Of a stretch of DNA of 5,124 bases, positions 1 through 5,124 are shown in pieces. The stretch's first letter is position 1, and each line of letters begins with the position of its first letter. The position numbers were made by a program, and so were the translations under genes. The notes beneath the pieces were generated by a model. That model saw only the letters and a program-made list of their open reading frames with translations. It ran no database searches and was not told the DNA's origin. Source of the stretch: UBA1723 sp045641625 (GTDB lineage: Bacteria > Bacteroidota > Bacteroidia > Bacteroidales > Paludibacteraceae). The DNA lies in assembly GCA_045641625.1 (NCBI GenBank), contig JAZUHH010000052.1, forward strand, positions 1 through 5,124, written 5' to 3'.

Positions 1-66
1 TGGAAAAAGAAAAAAGTTTTCTATAAATTATAACAAAAATTTAACATACAATACAAATAATTCAAT

Positions 67-74
67 TATCTTTG
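67..74 (+). promoter_or_regulatory. Bacteroidetes-type -7 promoter element upstream of the first gene
   Basis: The octamer TATCTTTG matches the Bacteroidetes primary-sigma -7 consensus TAnnTTTG at every fixed position. It lies 26 bases before the ATG at 101, which would put transcript initiation at about 79-82 and give a leader of about 20 bases. The -33 TTTG element is poorly conserved; the nearest candidate is TTTA at 40-43, 23 bases upstream. The surrounding DNA is very AT-rich, as is usual for promoters in this phylum. The assignment rests on the motif and its position only. Confidence 0.55.
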
Positions 75-100
75 CATCGGTAATATATAACATTTATAAT

Positions 101-940
101 ATGAAACATATTCAGCTATTTCTCAGTGCGGTTCTATCTGCCATTGCAGTAGTTTGCTCCGCACAGGACACAATCGTTCTAAAAAACGGAGATGAAGTAT
201 CAGCTATAGTAAGCGAGGTACTTATGGATGAAGTAAAGTACAAAAAAGCTTCTAATGCAGATGGTCCTACTTACACCATGCCTAAGAGCAACATCTTCAT
301 GATCAAGTTCAAGAATGGAGAAAAAGAGGTGTACTCTGTTCAACCAAAGGAAGAAGTCGTTGGGCAACAAACAAAAAACATAAAGGTAGGTGTTGGAGTT
401 GAAGTATCAAAGACAACTACCGGAAACAACTCTTCTCCTGTAGTTTATAACCCTGATTACAAATATAATGTTACTCGTAGGTCAGTATCTGGTATTACTA
501 CAGGAACAGGATATTATTTGAACGAATACGAAGCAGTTCAATTACTAGGACAGCAAAAATTTGAGAATTTTTCATCCTACACAAACAAAATGAATAAGGG
601 ATTCAACCTTATGATTGCGGGAGGTGTAGCTGATGCAATAAGTTTGCCAATGATAATAGTTGGAGCTATAATAGCTGCTGATGACTACTACGACGACCCA
701 TACTACAATCGTCACGATTACGAAAGTACAGGACATATATTAATCGCTACAGGAATAATAACTCAAATTACATCGTGGGCATTGATACCTGTTGGAGTAA
801 CAAAATTCGCAAAAAACAGGTACAGAGCCAAGAAAGTTCTAAAGGAATACAATGGCGTTCCTTTTGAACTCAATCAAAACGATTTAAGTCTAAGTTGGGG
901 AGCTAAAGGAAACGGATTAGGTGTTTCTCTAACATTCTAA
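101..940 (+). CDS. Secreted/envelope protein of unknown function, Bacteroidetes type
   Basis: A 279-residue protein with a clear Sec signal peptide: MKH, then a hydrophobic core at about residues 5-19, with likely signal peptidase I cleavage after CSA (residue 21). Cys19 is not in a good lipobox because the residue before it is Val, so a lipoprotein is unlikely. Residues 23-78 (DTIVLKNGDEV, then VKYKK, DGP, and IFMIKFKNG) resemble a small beta-rich N-terminal domain that I recognise from many Bacteroidetes hypothetical proteins. A linker rich in Thr, Ser and Asn follows at about 100-135. Two hydrophobic segments at about 168-193 and 212-235 are separated by an Asp/Tyr-rich loop (DDYYDDPYYN). 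The C-terminus alternates polar and apolar residues and ends in Phe, which is reminiscent of outer-membrane strands, but the protein is too short and too helical to be called a barrel. It is monocistronic, between its own promoter and terminator, with no Shine-Dalgarno, only an AT-rich leader. Envelope location is inferred; function is unknown. Confidence 0.88.
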   Translation: MKHIQLFLSAVLSAIAVVCSAQDTIVLKNGDEVSAIVSEVLMDEVKYKKASNADGPTYTMPKSNIFMIKFKNGEKEVYSVQPKEEVVGQQTKNIKVGVGVEVSKTTTGNNSSPVVYNPDYKYNVTRRSVSGITTGTGYYLNEYEAVQLLGQQKFENFSSYTNKMNKGFNLMIAGGVADAISLPMIIVGAIIAADDYYDDPYYNRHDYESTGHILIATGIITQITSWALIPVGVTKFAKNRYRAKKVLKEYNGVPFELNQNDLSLSWGAKGNGLGVSLTF

Positions 941-953
941 ATAGAACTAAAGT

Positions 954-985
954 AAAAGGCACGACAATTCGTGCCTTTTTATTTT
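954..985 (+). terminator. Intrinsic terminator of the first gene
   Basis: A perfect 11-base-pair hairpin begins 13 bases after the stop codon. The left arm AAAAGGCACGA is at 954-964, the loop CAAT at 965-968 and the right arm TCGTGCCTTTT at 969-979. The T-rich tract continues through 985. The A-run before the stem means it could also work on the opposite strand, but no gene points leftward into it. It separates the first gene from the groESL operon. Confidence 0.9.
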
Positions 986-1033
986 GCAGATTGGAATAAA
1001 GTCAGTAACTTGCGACAACTTTTTAAGGAAGTA

Positions 1034-1056
1034 TGACATTTTGTCCTAACATGACA
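1034..1056 (+). promoter_or_regulatory. Possible activator/operator half-sites upstream of groES
   Basis: GACA-TTT-TGTC at 1035-1045 is a short perfect inverted repeat. A second TGACA at 1052-1056 lies 18 bases after the TGACA at 1034-1038, which is close to two helical turns. A further GACAA is at 1014-1018. The cluster sits 14-36 bases upstream of the -24/-12-like motif at 1070-1085. That spacing is closer than is typical for sigma-54 enhancer sites. The repeats are directly visible; a role as a protein-binding site is inference. Confidence 0.3.
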
Positions 1057-1069
1057 CAAATAAAAGCAT

Positions 1070-1085
1070 TGGCATACTTTTTGAA
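1070..1085 (+). promoter_or_regulatory. Sigma-54-like -24/-12 promoter motif of groESL
   Basis: TGGCA at 1070-1074 and TTGAA at 1081-1085 align with the RpoN consensus TGGCACG-N4-TTGCA with exact spacing: 12 bases from the first G of GG to the G of the -12 element. The main defect is GA where the -12 element should have GC. If it is used, transcription would start near 1095 and give a leader of about 58 bases before the groES ATG. Two alternatives exist. TACTTTTTG at 1075-1083 resembles the primary-sigma -7 element with one extra base but has no -33 partner. TTTG at 983-986 followed 19 bases later by TAACTTGC is a weak primary-sigma candidate with a longer leader. The promoter identity is therefore uncertain. 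Confidence 0.4.
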
Positions 1086-1092
1086 ATATATA

Positions 1093-1114
1093 GTTACGGA
1101 TGCAGTAACGCATC
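1093..1114 (+). repeat. Two interleaved inverted repeats in the groESL leader
   Basis: GTTAC at 1093-1097 pairs with GTAAC at 1105-1109. GATGC at 1099-1103 pairs with GCATC at 1110-1114. The arms interleave, and only zero or one base lies between adjacent arms, so as RNA the two 5-base-pair hairpins would exclude each other. Depending on the true start site, the first hairpin may be only partly transcribed and the second would sit at the very 5' end of the message. As DNA, the region could be an operator overlapping the start. The repeats are visible; any function is inference. Confidence 0.45.
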
Positions 1115-1153
1115 AAACAACAAAACTGTTAAACAAAATTTATAAATTATATT

Positions 1154-1432
1154 ATGAGTTTGAACATTAAACCATTGGCTGACAGAGTGCTTGTTAAGCC
1201 ATGCGCTGCAGAAGAAAAGACTATCGGTGGAATTATCATTCCTGACACAGCAAAGGAGAAGCCATTGAAGGGTGAGGTCCTTGCTATCGGTGAAGGAACT
1301 AAGGATGAGGCAATGGTTGTCAAAGTGGGTGACACTGTTCTTTACGGCAAGTATGCAGGAACAGAGCTTGAACTTGACGGTGAGAAGTATTTGATTATGC
1401 GCCAGAACGATATTCTTGCAGTAATCGGATAA
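1154..1432 (+). CDS. groES: Co-chaperonin GroES (Hsp10/Cpn10)
   Basis: The 92-residue product has the family's usual length. GroES forms the seven-subunit lid that closes the GroEL folding chamber in the cytoplasm. The N-terminal strand NIKPLADRVLVKP is characteristic. The mobile loop, which docks on GroEL, spans about residues 18-35 and contains the hydrophobic IGGIIIP tripeptide region. The remainder has KGEVLAIG, the VGDTVLYGKYAGTEL strand region and the C-terminal YLIMRQNDILAVI, all standard for Cpn10. The ATG at 1154 is the only start that gives the canonical N-terminus. It follows an AT-rich leader without a Shine-Dalgarno, as is usual in Bacteroidetes. groEL follows 38 bases later in the same direction, so the two are co-transcribed. 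Control appears not to be through HrcA, because no CIRCE repeat is present upstream. Confidence 0.99.
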   Translation: MSLNIKPLADRVLVKPCAAEEKTIGGIIIPDTAKEKPLKGEVLAIGEGTKDEAMVVKVGDTVLYGKYAGTELELDGEKYLIMRQNDILAVIG

Positions 1433-1470
1433 GACAATTCATAATGCACAACTTTTAAAAAGTAGAAATC

Positions 1471-3099
1471 ATGGCAAAAGATATTAAGTTTGAGGTCGAG
1501 GCAAGAGACCTATTGAAGAAAGGTGTTGATGAGCTTGCAAACGCAGTAAAGGTAACACTTGGACCTAAGGGAAGAAATGTCATCATCGAGAAGAAGTTCG
1601 GTGCTCCACATATCACAAAGGACGGTGTCAGCGTAGCAAAAGAGATCGAGCTAACTGATCCATTCATGAACATGGGTGCCCAGATTGTCAAGGAAGTTGC
1701 TTCCAAGACAAACGACAAGGCAGGTGACGGTACTACTACTGCAACTGTTCTTGCCCAGAGCATTATCAATGTTGGTCTTAAGAATGTTGCCGCAGGCGCT
1801 AACCCAATGGACTTGAAGCGTGGTATCGACAAGGCTGTTGCAAAGGTTGTGGACAACATCAAGACTCAGGCTAAGGAAGTTGATGACGATTTCGCTAAGA
1901 TCGAACAGATTGCTACTATCTCAGCTAACAACGACAACGAGATCGGTAAGTTGATTGCCAGCGCTATGGAGAAAGTTGGTAAGGAAGGTGTAATCACAGT
2001 TGAAGAGGCAAAGGGAACTGAGACTACAGTTGACGTAGTTGAGGGTATGCAGTTCGACAGAGGTTACCTATCTCCATTCTTTACGACAAATTCAGACAAG
2101 ATGGAGTGTGAGATGGAAAACCCATACGTTCTTATCCACGACAAGAAGATCAGCAACCTAAAGGATATCCTTCCATTGCTTGAGGGTACAATCAAAACTG
2201 GTCGCGGACTTCTAATCATTGCTGAGGACATCGACGGAGAGGCTCTTACTACTCTAGTTGTTAACCGTCTTCGTGGTGGTTTGAAGGTTTGTGCTGTTAA
2301 GGCTCCAGGTTTTGGCGACAGAAGAAAGGAAATGCTTCAGGATATCGCAACTCTTACAGGAGGTATTGTAGTTTCTGAGGAGCAGGGAATCAGACTTGAC
2401 GCTGCAACAATGGAGATGCTTGGTACAGCTGACAAGATCACAGTTAACAAGGATAACACAACAATCGCAGGCGGTGCAGGAAGCAAAGAGGCTATCGCTG
2501 CTAGAGTTGCTCAAATCAAGGCTCAGATCGAGGCTACAAAGAGCGACTATGACAGAGAGAAGCTTCAGGAGAGACTTGCAAAACTTGCTGGTGGTGTAGC
2601 AGTTCTATACGTTGGTGCTCCATCTGAGGTTGAGATGAAAGAGAAGAAGGATCGCGTTGATGACGCACTTTCAGCCACTCGTGCAGCTGTTGAGGAAGGT
2701 ATTGTAGCCGGTGGTGGTGTTGCTCTTATTCGTGCAATCTCTGCTCTTGACGGCATGTCAGGCGACAATGATGACGAGACTACTGGTATCGAGATCGTTA
2801 AGCGCGCTATCGAGGAGCCTCTTCGCCAGATTGTTGCTAACGCTGGAAAGGAAGGTGCCGTAATTGTACAGAAGGTTAAGGAAGGCAAGGATGACTTCGG
2901 TTACAATGCACGCACTGACAAGTTCGAGAACTTCTTTGCAGCAGGCGTAATTGATCCAGCCAAGGTTACTCGTGTGGCACTAGAGAACGCAGCATCTATC
3001 GCAGGTTTGCTTTTGACTACAGAGTGTGTGATCGCAGAGAAGAAAGAAGACAAGGTTGAGCCTCAGATGCCTGCAGGCGGCATGGGAGGAATGATGTAA
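1471..3099 (+). CDS. groEL: Chaperonin GroEL (Hsp60/Cpn60)
   Basis: A full-length 542-residue Hsp60 subunit. Two heptameric rings fold non-native proteins in the cytoplasm with ATP and the GroES lid. The equatorial domain is at about 1-135 and 410-525, the intermediate domain at about 136-190 and 375-409, and the apical domain at about 191-374. The ATP-site signatures are intact: TLGPKGRNV at 29-37, TKDGVSVAKEI with Asp51, GDGTTTATVLA with Asp86, and the hydrolytic Asp398 in VDDALSATRAAVEEGIVAGGG. The apical segment carries LRGGLKVCAVKAPGFGDRR. The C-terminal tail is short (PAGGMGGMM), with two GGM units. The gene is richer in GC than its downstream neighbours (sampled lines about 42-53%), which fits codon selection in a highly expressed gene. 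It lies 38 bases after groES and is closed by a hairpin terminator at 3128. I see no damage or insertion. Confidence 0.99.
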   Translation: MAKDIKFEVEARDLLKKGVDELANAVKVTLGPKGRNVIIEKKFGAPHITKDGVSVAKEIELTDPFMNMGAQIVKEVASKTNDKAGDGTTTATVLAQSIINVGLKNVAAGANPMDLKRGIDKAVAKVVDNIKTQAKEVDDDFAKIEQIATISANNDNEIGKLIASAMEKVGKEGVITVEEAKGTETTVDVVEGMQFDRGYLSPFFTTNSDKMECEMENPYVLIHDKKISNLKDILPLLEGTIKTGRGLLIIAEDIDGEALTTLVVNRLRGGLKVCAVKAPGFGDRRKEMLQDIATLTGGIVVSEEQGIRLDAATMEMLGTADKITVNKDNTTIAGGAGSKEAIAARVAQIKAQIEATKSDYDREKLQERLAKLAGGVAVLYVGAPSEVEMKEKKDRVDDALSATRAAVEEGIVAGGGVALIRAISALDGMSGDNDDETTGIEIVKRAIEEPLRQIVANAGKEGAVIVQKVKEGKDDFGYNARTDKFENFFAAGVIDPAKVTRVALENAASIAGLLLTTECVIAEKKEDKVEPQMPAGGMGGMM

Positions 3100-3127
3100 C
3101 AGTCAGTTCTCTAATCAACATATAAAT

Positions 3128-3168
3128 CTCCACGCTGAACAGCTTAGTTTGTTCAGCTGGAGTTTTTT
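3128..3168 (+). terminator. Intrinsic terminator of the groESL operon
   Basis: CTCCA (3128-3132) and GCTGAACA (3134-3141) pair with TGTTCAGC (3150-3157) and TGGAG (3158-3162). This gives a 13-base-pair stem with one bulged C at 3133 and an 8-base loop. Six T residues follow at 3163-3168. It lies 28 bases after the groEL stop and about 30 bases before the next start codon, so it separates the chaperonin operon from the downstream cluster unless there is read-through. Confidence 0.92.
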
Positions 3169-3196
3169 CCGTTTTATATCAAAGGACTATTTTCGA

Positions 3197-3508
3197 ATGG
3201 AAGCATTAAAAACTATAACATCATACATATACCTATTCTACAAAAAGTTTAGGGTATATGCACTAATATTGACTATGTTCGTAATCGTATATTTCTTCAC
3301 AGGAGACTATACGGTATTCGACCAGATAAAATACAAGAATGAGGTCAGCAACAAACTCTCTGAAATTGAACTATACAAAAAGGAAATAGAAGAGTGTGAC
3401 CGAACAATTGAGAACCTTGAGAGGAATAATGAAGAACTTGAGAAGTATGCCAGAGAGGTGTACTATATGAAAAAGAAGAACGAAGATATATTCCTAATCG
3501 AAGAATAA
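3197..3508 (+). CDS. DivIC/FtsB-like septum formation initiator protein
   Basis: A 103-residue bitopic membrane protein. A short cytoplasmic N-terminus with basic residues (YKKFR) is followed by one membrane helix at about 19-35 (ALILTMFVIVYFF). A periplasmic coiled coil of charged heptads runs from about 46 to 82, and the C-terminal motif LEKYAREVYYMKKKNEDIFLI occupies residues 81-101. This matches the DivIC/FtsB family, whose members link FtsL and FtsQ in the division complex; the C-terminal motif is typical of the Bacteroidetes versions. I chose the ATG at 3197 (MEALK). An in-frame TTG at 3149 would lengthen the protein by 16 residues, but it lies inside the groEL terminator hairpin. The channel gene begins 4 bases after the stop. 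No convincing promoter is visible between 3169 and 3196. Confidence 0.88.
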   Translation: MEALKTITSYIYLFYKKFRVYALILTMFVIVYFFTGDYTVFDQIKYKNEVSNKLSEIELYKKEIEECDRTIENLERNNEELEKYAREVYYMKKKNEDIFLIEE

Positions 3509-3512
3509 AGGT

Positions 3513-4397
3513 ATGGCAGAGAACAAAAAGGTAGGAAAACTGCGCAAATTACACAACTTCATATTCAAGAATCCCAATCTGAAGTCGGAATTCAATAAGA
3601 TCATTGAGGGCACAGATACACCTCAAGGAAAGCTTTTTGACGTAGCTCTTATCTGGGCAATCATTACAAGCGTGACAATCACAATTATAGAAAGTATGGA
3701 ATTGTCACCGCTAATAAAGGAAATACTGAAGGGTACAGAGTGGTTCTTTACAATTTTCTTTTCTATTGAATTGTTCATGCGCCTTTATTGTTCAGACAAG
3801 CCATTGAAATACTTGTTTTCTTTCTTTGGAATAATTGACACACTTTCTATTCTACCCTCTTATTTGGCATTCTTTTTCCCAGAGGCACATGCGCTAATGG
3901 TAATTAGAGTGTTCAGAGTAGTAAGAGTAATGCGAATATTCAAACTCGTGAGCTATGTAAGCGAAGCCAAGACATTGCTTAATGCACTAAGGCAAAGTTT
4001 GAGAAAGATATTGGTTTTTGCACTATTTGTACTGCTACTGGTAATCGTTATCGGTTCAGTTGCATATATGGCTGAGGGAGGACAGGAAAACACGAATTTC
4101 TCTAACATTCCTAACAGCATATATTGGGCAGTTGTAACTTTGACAACTGTGGGATACGGAGACATGAGTCCAGAAACAGGCTTTGGCAGATTCTTCACCA
4201 CAGTAGTGATGCTGCTTGGATACACAATTCTTTCAGTACCAACAGGAATATTCTCTGCAGAAATGGTTAAACAGGAAAAAGGCAACTCTAAAAGCAAGAA
4301 ATGTCCGGCTTGTGGAAAGAAAGGACATGAAAACAATGCAATATATTGCAGACACTGCGGAGAATTACTATCTGAAGAAACAAAAAAACAGGAATAA
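3513..4397 (+). CDS. Voltage-gated potassium-channel-type ion transporter with C-terminal zinc ribbon
   Basis: A 294-residue six-helix cation channel subunit of the inner membrane, expected to work as a tetramer. Likely helices are S1 about 43-61, S2 75-93, S3 101-121, S4 128-148, S5 166-186 and S6 226-249. S4 has a basic residue at every third position (R132, R135, R138, R141, K144), which is the voltage-sensor pattern. The pore loop ends in the potassium selectivity filter TVGYGD (212-217). After S6 comes a short linker and two CxxC pairs, CPAC-G (C264, C267) and CRHC-G (C279, C282), forming a zinc-ribbon-like module; a final charged tail ends in KKQE. The ATG at 3513 follows the upstream stop by 4 bases, with AAGG just before it, and the acetyltransferase gene starts 2 bases after this stop. 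Potassium selectivity follows from the filter; the physiological role and the zinc-ribbon function are not evident. Confidence 0.93.
   Translation: MAENKKVGKLRKLHNFIFKNPNLKSEFNKIIEGTDTPQGKLFDVALIWAIITSVTITIIESMELSPLIKEILKGTEWFFTIFFSIELFMRLYCSDKPLKYLFSFFGIIDTLSILPSYLAFFFPEAHALMVIRVFRVVRVMRIFKLVSYVSEAKTLLNALRQSLRKILVFALFVLLLVIVIGSVAYMAEGGQENTNFSNIPNSIYWAVVTLTTVGYGDMSPETGFGRFFTTVVMLLGYTILSVPTGIFSAEMVKQEKGNSKSKKCPACGKKGHENNAIYCRHCGELLSEETKKQE
4302..4361 (+). other. Zinc-ribbon-like CxxC...CxxC module at the channel C-terminus
   Basis: This stretch encodes channel residues 264-283. It has CPACG and CRHCG knuckles separated by 11 residues (C267 to C279) that include a His. The module is cytoplasmic if the S1-S6 topology holds. 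Four cysteines in this arrangement normally bind one zinc ion. It could help assembly, sense redox or metal state, or bind a partner; the sequence does not say which. Confidence 0.75.
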
Positions 4398-4399
4398 GT

Positions 4400-4921
4400 A
4401 TGTACTTAGTTGGAGAACGAATAAGATTGAGGAACATCGAACTAACAGATGTTTCTTTTGTCAAGAATATAGAAAATGATCCAGAAAACTGGGAATTCTC
4501 TTCTACTTTGGCTCCATATTCTTCATATTCAGTAGAAGAATACATAAAATCTGAATTTCTTGGAATATATCAAAACAAACAGCAAAGATTTGTTATTGAA
4601 CTAAAAGAAAACAAAACAGCTATAGGATTAATAGACTTATTCAACTATGATCCTCAAAATGCCACGTCAGAAATTGGCATATTCATTAACAAGAATTACA
4701 GAAATAAAAAATATGGTAAAGAATCTTTAGAAATTCTTCTACATTACGCATTTAACCACATAGATATTAAAACCATAATAATTACAATCACTACTGACAA
4801 CATCAGCAGCATCAAACTATTTGAAAGTAGCAAATTTGAAAAAGTAGGCATAATAACGAGTTGGAAAAAATGGATGCAAACTCGAAAAGATGTAGTTATA
4901 ATGCAGGTAACAAATAAATAA
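4400..4921 (+). CDS. GNAT family N-acetyltransferase, divergent
   Basis: A 173-residue protein with the GNAT fold order, expected to move an acetyl group from acetyl-CoA to an amine. The start (LVGERIRLRNIELTDVSFV) is typical of the RimJ/RimL/SpeG-like branch. The central strand EIGIFINKNYRNKKYGKESLEILLHYAF (91-118) is motif A with the acetyl-CoA pyrophosphate loop; the usual Q/RxxGxG/A is RNKKYG here (101-106), so the first Gly is replaced by Lys104. The segment TTDNISSIKLFESSKFEKVG (131-150) is the motif B region, with SKF in place of the usual GF. The gene is clearly poorer in GC than groEL (sampled lines about 20-32%). It starts 2 bases after the channel stop, so it is probably translated from the same message. 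The substrate cannot be predicted, and the altered loop leaves some doubt about activity. Confidence 0.88.
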   Translation: MYLVGERIRLRNIELTDVSFVKNIENDPENWEFSSTLAPYSSYSVEEYIKSEFLGIYQNKQQRFVIELKENKTAIGLIDLFNYDPQNATSEIGIFINKNYRNKKYGKESLEILLHYAFNHIDIKTIIITITTDNISSIKLFESSKFEKVGIITSWKKWMQTRKDVVIMQVTNK

Positions 4922-4973
4922 CCAAAATAAATAAACTTTTTTCAAGATTCCAAAACTGTTTAAATAAACACGC

Positions 4974-5005
4974 AAAAAAAGAACCACTCTAGAAAAGAAT
5001 GGCTC

Positions 5006-5006
<1 letters not shown>
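4974..5006 (-). terminator. Intrinsic terminator of the rRNA operon
   Basis: Read on the - strand, AGAGCCATTC (5006 down to 4997) pairs with GAGTGGTTCT (4989 down to 4980) across a 7-base loop. That makes 10 base pairs, two of them G-U. A run of T follows (A-run at 4974-4980 on the + strand). The first stem base is also the last paired base of the 5S 3' end, so the terminator abuts the 5S gene with almost no spacer. On the + strand the hairpin has no T tract, so it should not stop the converging transcript. Confidence 0.87.
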
Positions 5007-5118
<112 letters not shown>

Positions 5119-5124
5119 TATCTC

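Noticed and set aside
8..22. Inverted repeat AGAAAA...TTTTCT near the left edge
   Set aside because: Six AT-rich pairs in an A/T-rich tract are weak and expected by chance. It might be the end of a gene pointing leftward beyond the window, but nothing supports that here.
986..1153. CIRCE operator (TTAGCACTC-N9-GAGTGCTAA) upstream of groES
   Set aside because: I looked for it because it controls groESL in many bacteria. No such repeat or close variant is present.
1147..1335. Open frame opposite groES
   Set aside because: It lies wholly within the groES region on the other strand and has no recognisable protein features.
1455..2888. Several long open frames opposite or overlapping groEL (for example 1455-1862, 2254-2514 and 2565-2888 on the - strand, and 2396-2599 on the + strand)
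   Set aside because: They are frame shadows of a strongly biased gene. Their translations have low-complexity Ser/Thr/Ala content, with no domain and no start context.
3144..3151. TTAGTTTG in the terminator loop as a -7 promoter element
   Set aside because: It has a mismatch at the conserved A and no TTTG at the -33 distance. I mention it only as a fallback in the divIC promoter finding.
3188..3195. TATTTTCG as a -7 promoter element for divIC
   Set aside because: It differs from TAnnTTTG, and transcription from it would start after the ATG at 3197.
3149..3196. Sixteen-residue N-terminal extension of the DivIC-like protein from a TTG codon
   Set aside because: The TTG is inside the groEL terminator hairpin, and the added residues are not family-like. 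The ATG at 3197 gives the expected short cytoplasmic tail before the membrane helix.
3953..4545. Open frames on both strands overlapping the channel and acetyltransferase genes
   Set aside because: They overlap genes with clear domain signatures and show no family features themselves.

Overview
The window looks like a piece of a Bacteroidetes (Bacteroidales-type) chromosome of moderate to low GC. The evidence is the GroEL and 5S rRNA sequences, a TAnnTTTG-type -7 promoter, the lack of strong Shine-Dalgarno sequences, a DivIC-like protein of the form found in this phylum, and a secreted protein with an N-terminal domain I associate with Bacteroidetes hypothetical proteins. I cannot name the genus from sequence alone.

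Layout from left to right. (1) Positions 1-985 hold a monocistronic gene for a secreted or envelope protein of unknown function, with its own promoter and a strong hairpin terminator. (2) Positions 986-3168 hold the groES-groEL chaperonin operon. Its upstream region of about 170 bases carries a sigma-54-like -24/-12 motif, GACA/TGTC half-sites upstream of it, and two interleaved inverted repeats at the predicted transcript start. No CIRCE/HrcA operator is present. The operon ends in a strong terminator directly after groEL. (3) Positions 3197-4921 hold a very tight three-gene cluster on the + strand, with 4-base and 2-base gaps. It encodes a DivIC/FtsB-like cell-division protein, a voltage-gated potassium-channel-type protein with a C-terminal zinc ribbon, and a divergent GNAT acetyltransferase. 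I see no good promoter between the groEL terminator and this cluster. (4) Positions 4974-5118 hold, on the - strand, the 5S rRNA gene and its terminator. This is the end of an rRNA operon whose 23S gene should lie just beyond the right edge. The three-gene cluster therefore converges on an rRNA operon, and I see no + strand terminator between them.

How the genes relate: GroES and GroEL form one folding machine. The downstream trio is probably co-transcribed, but no shared pathway is evident beyond DivIC and the channel both being inner-membrane proteins. Most of the window is ordinary housekeeping sequence, and I do not see a clearly novel system. The observations most worth checking are the control region of groESL, the zinc-ribbon channel, and the convergent junction with the rRNA operon.
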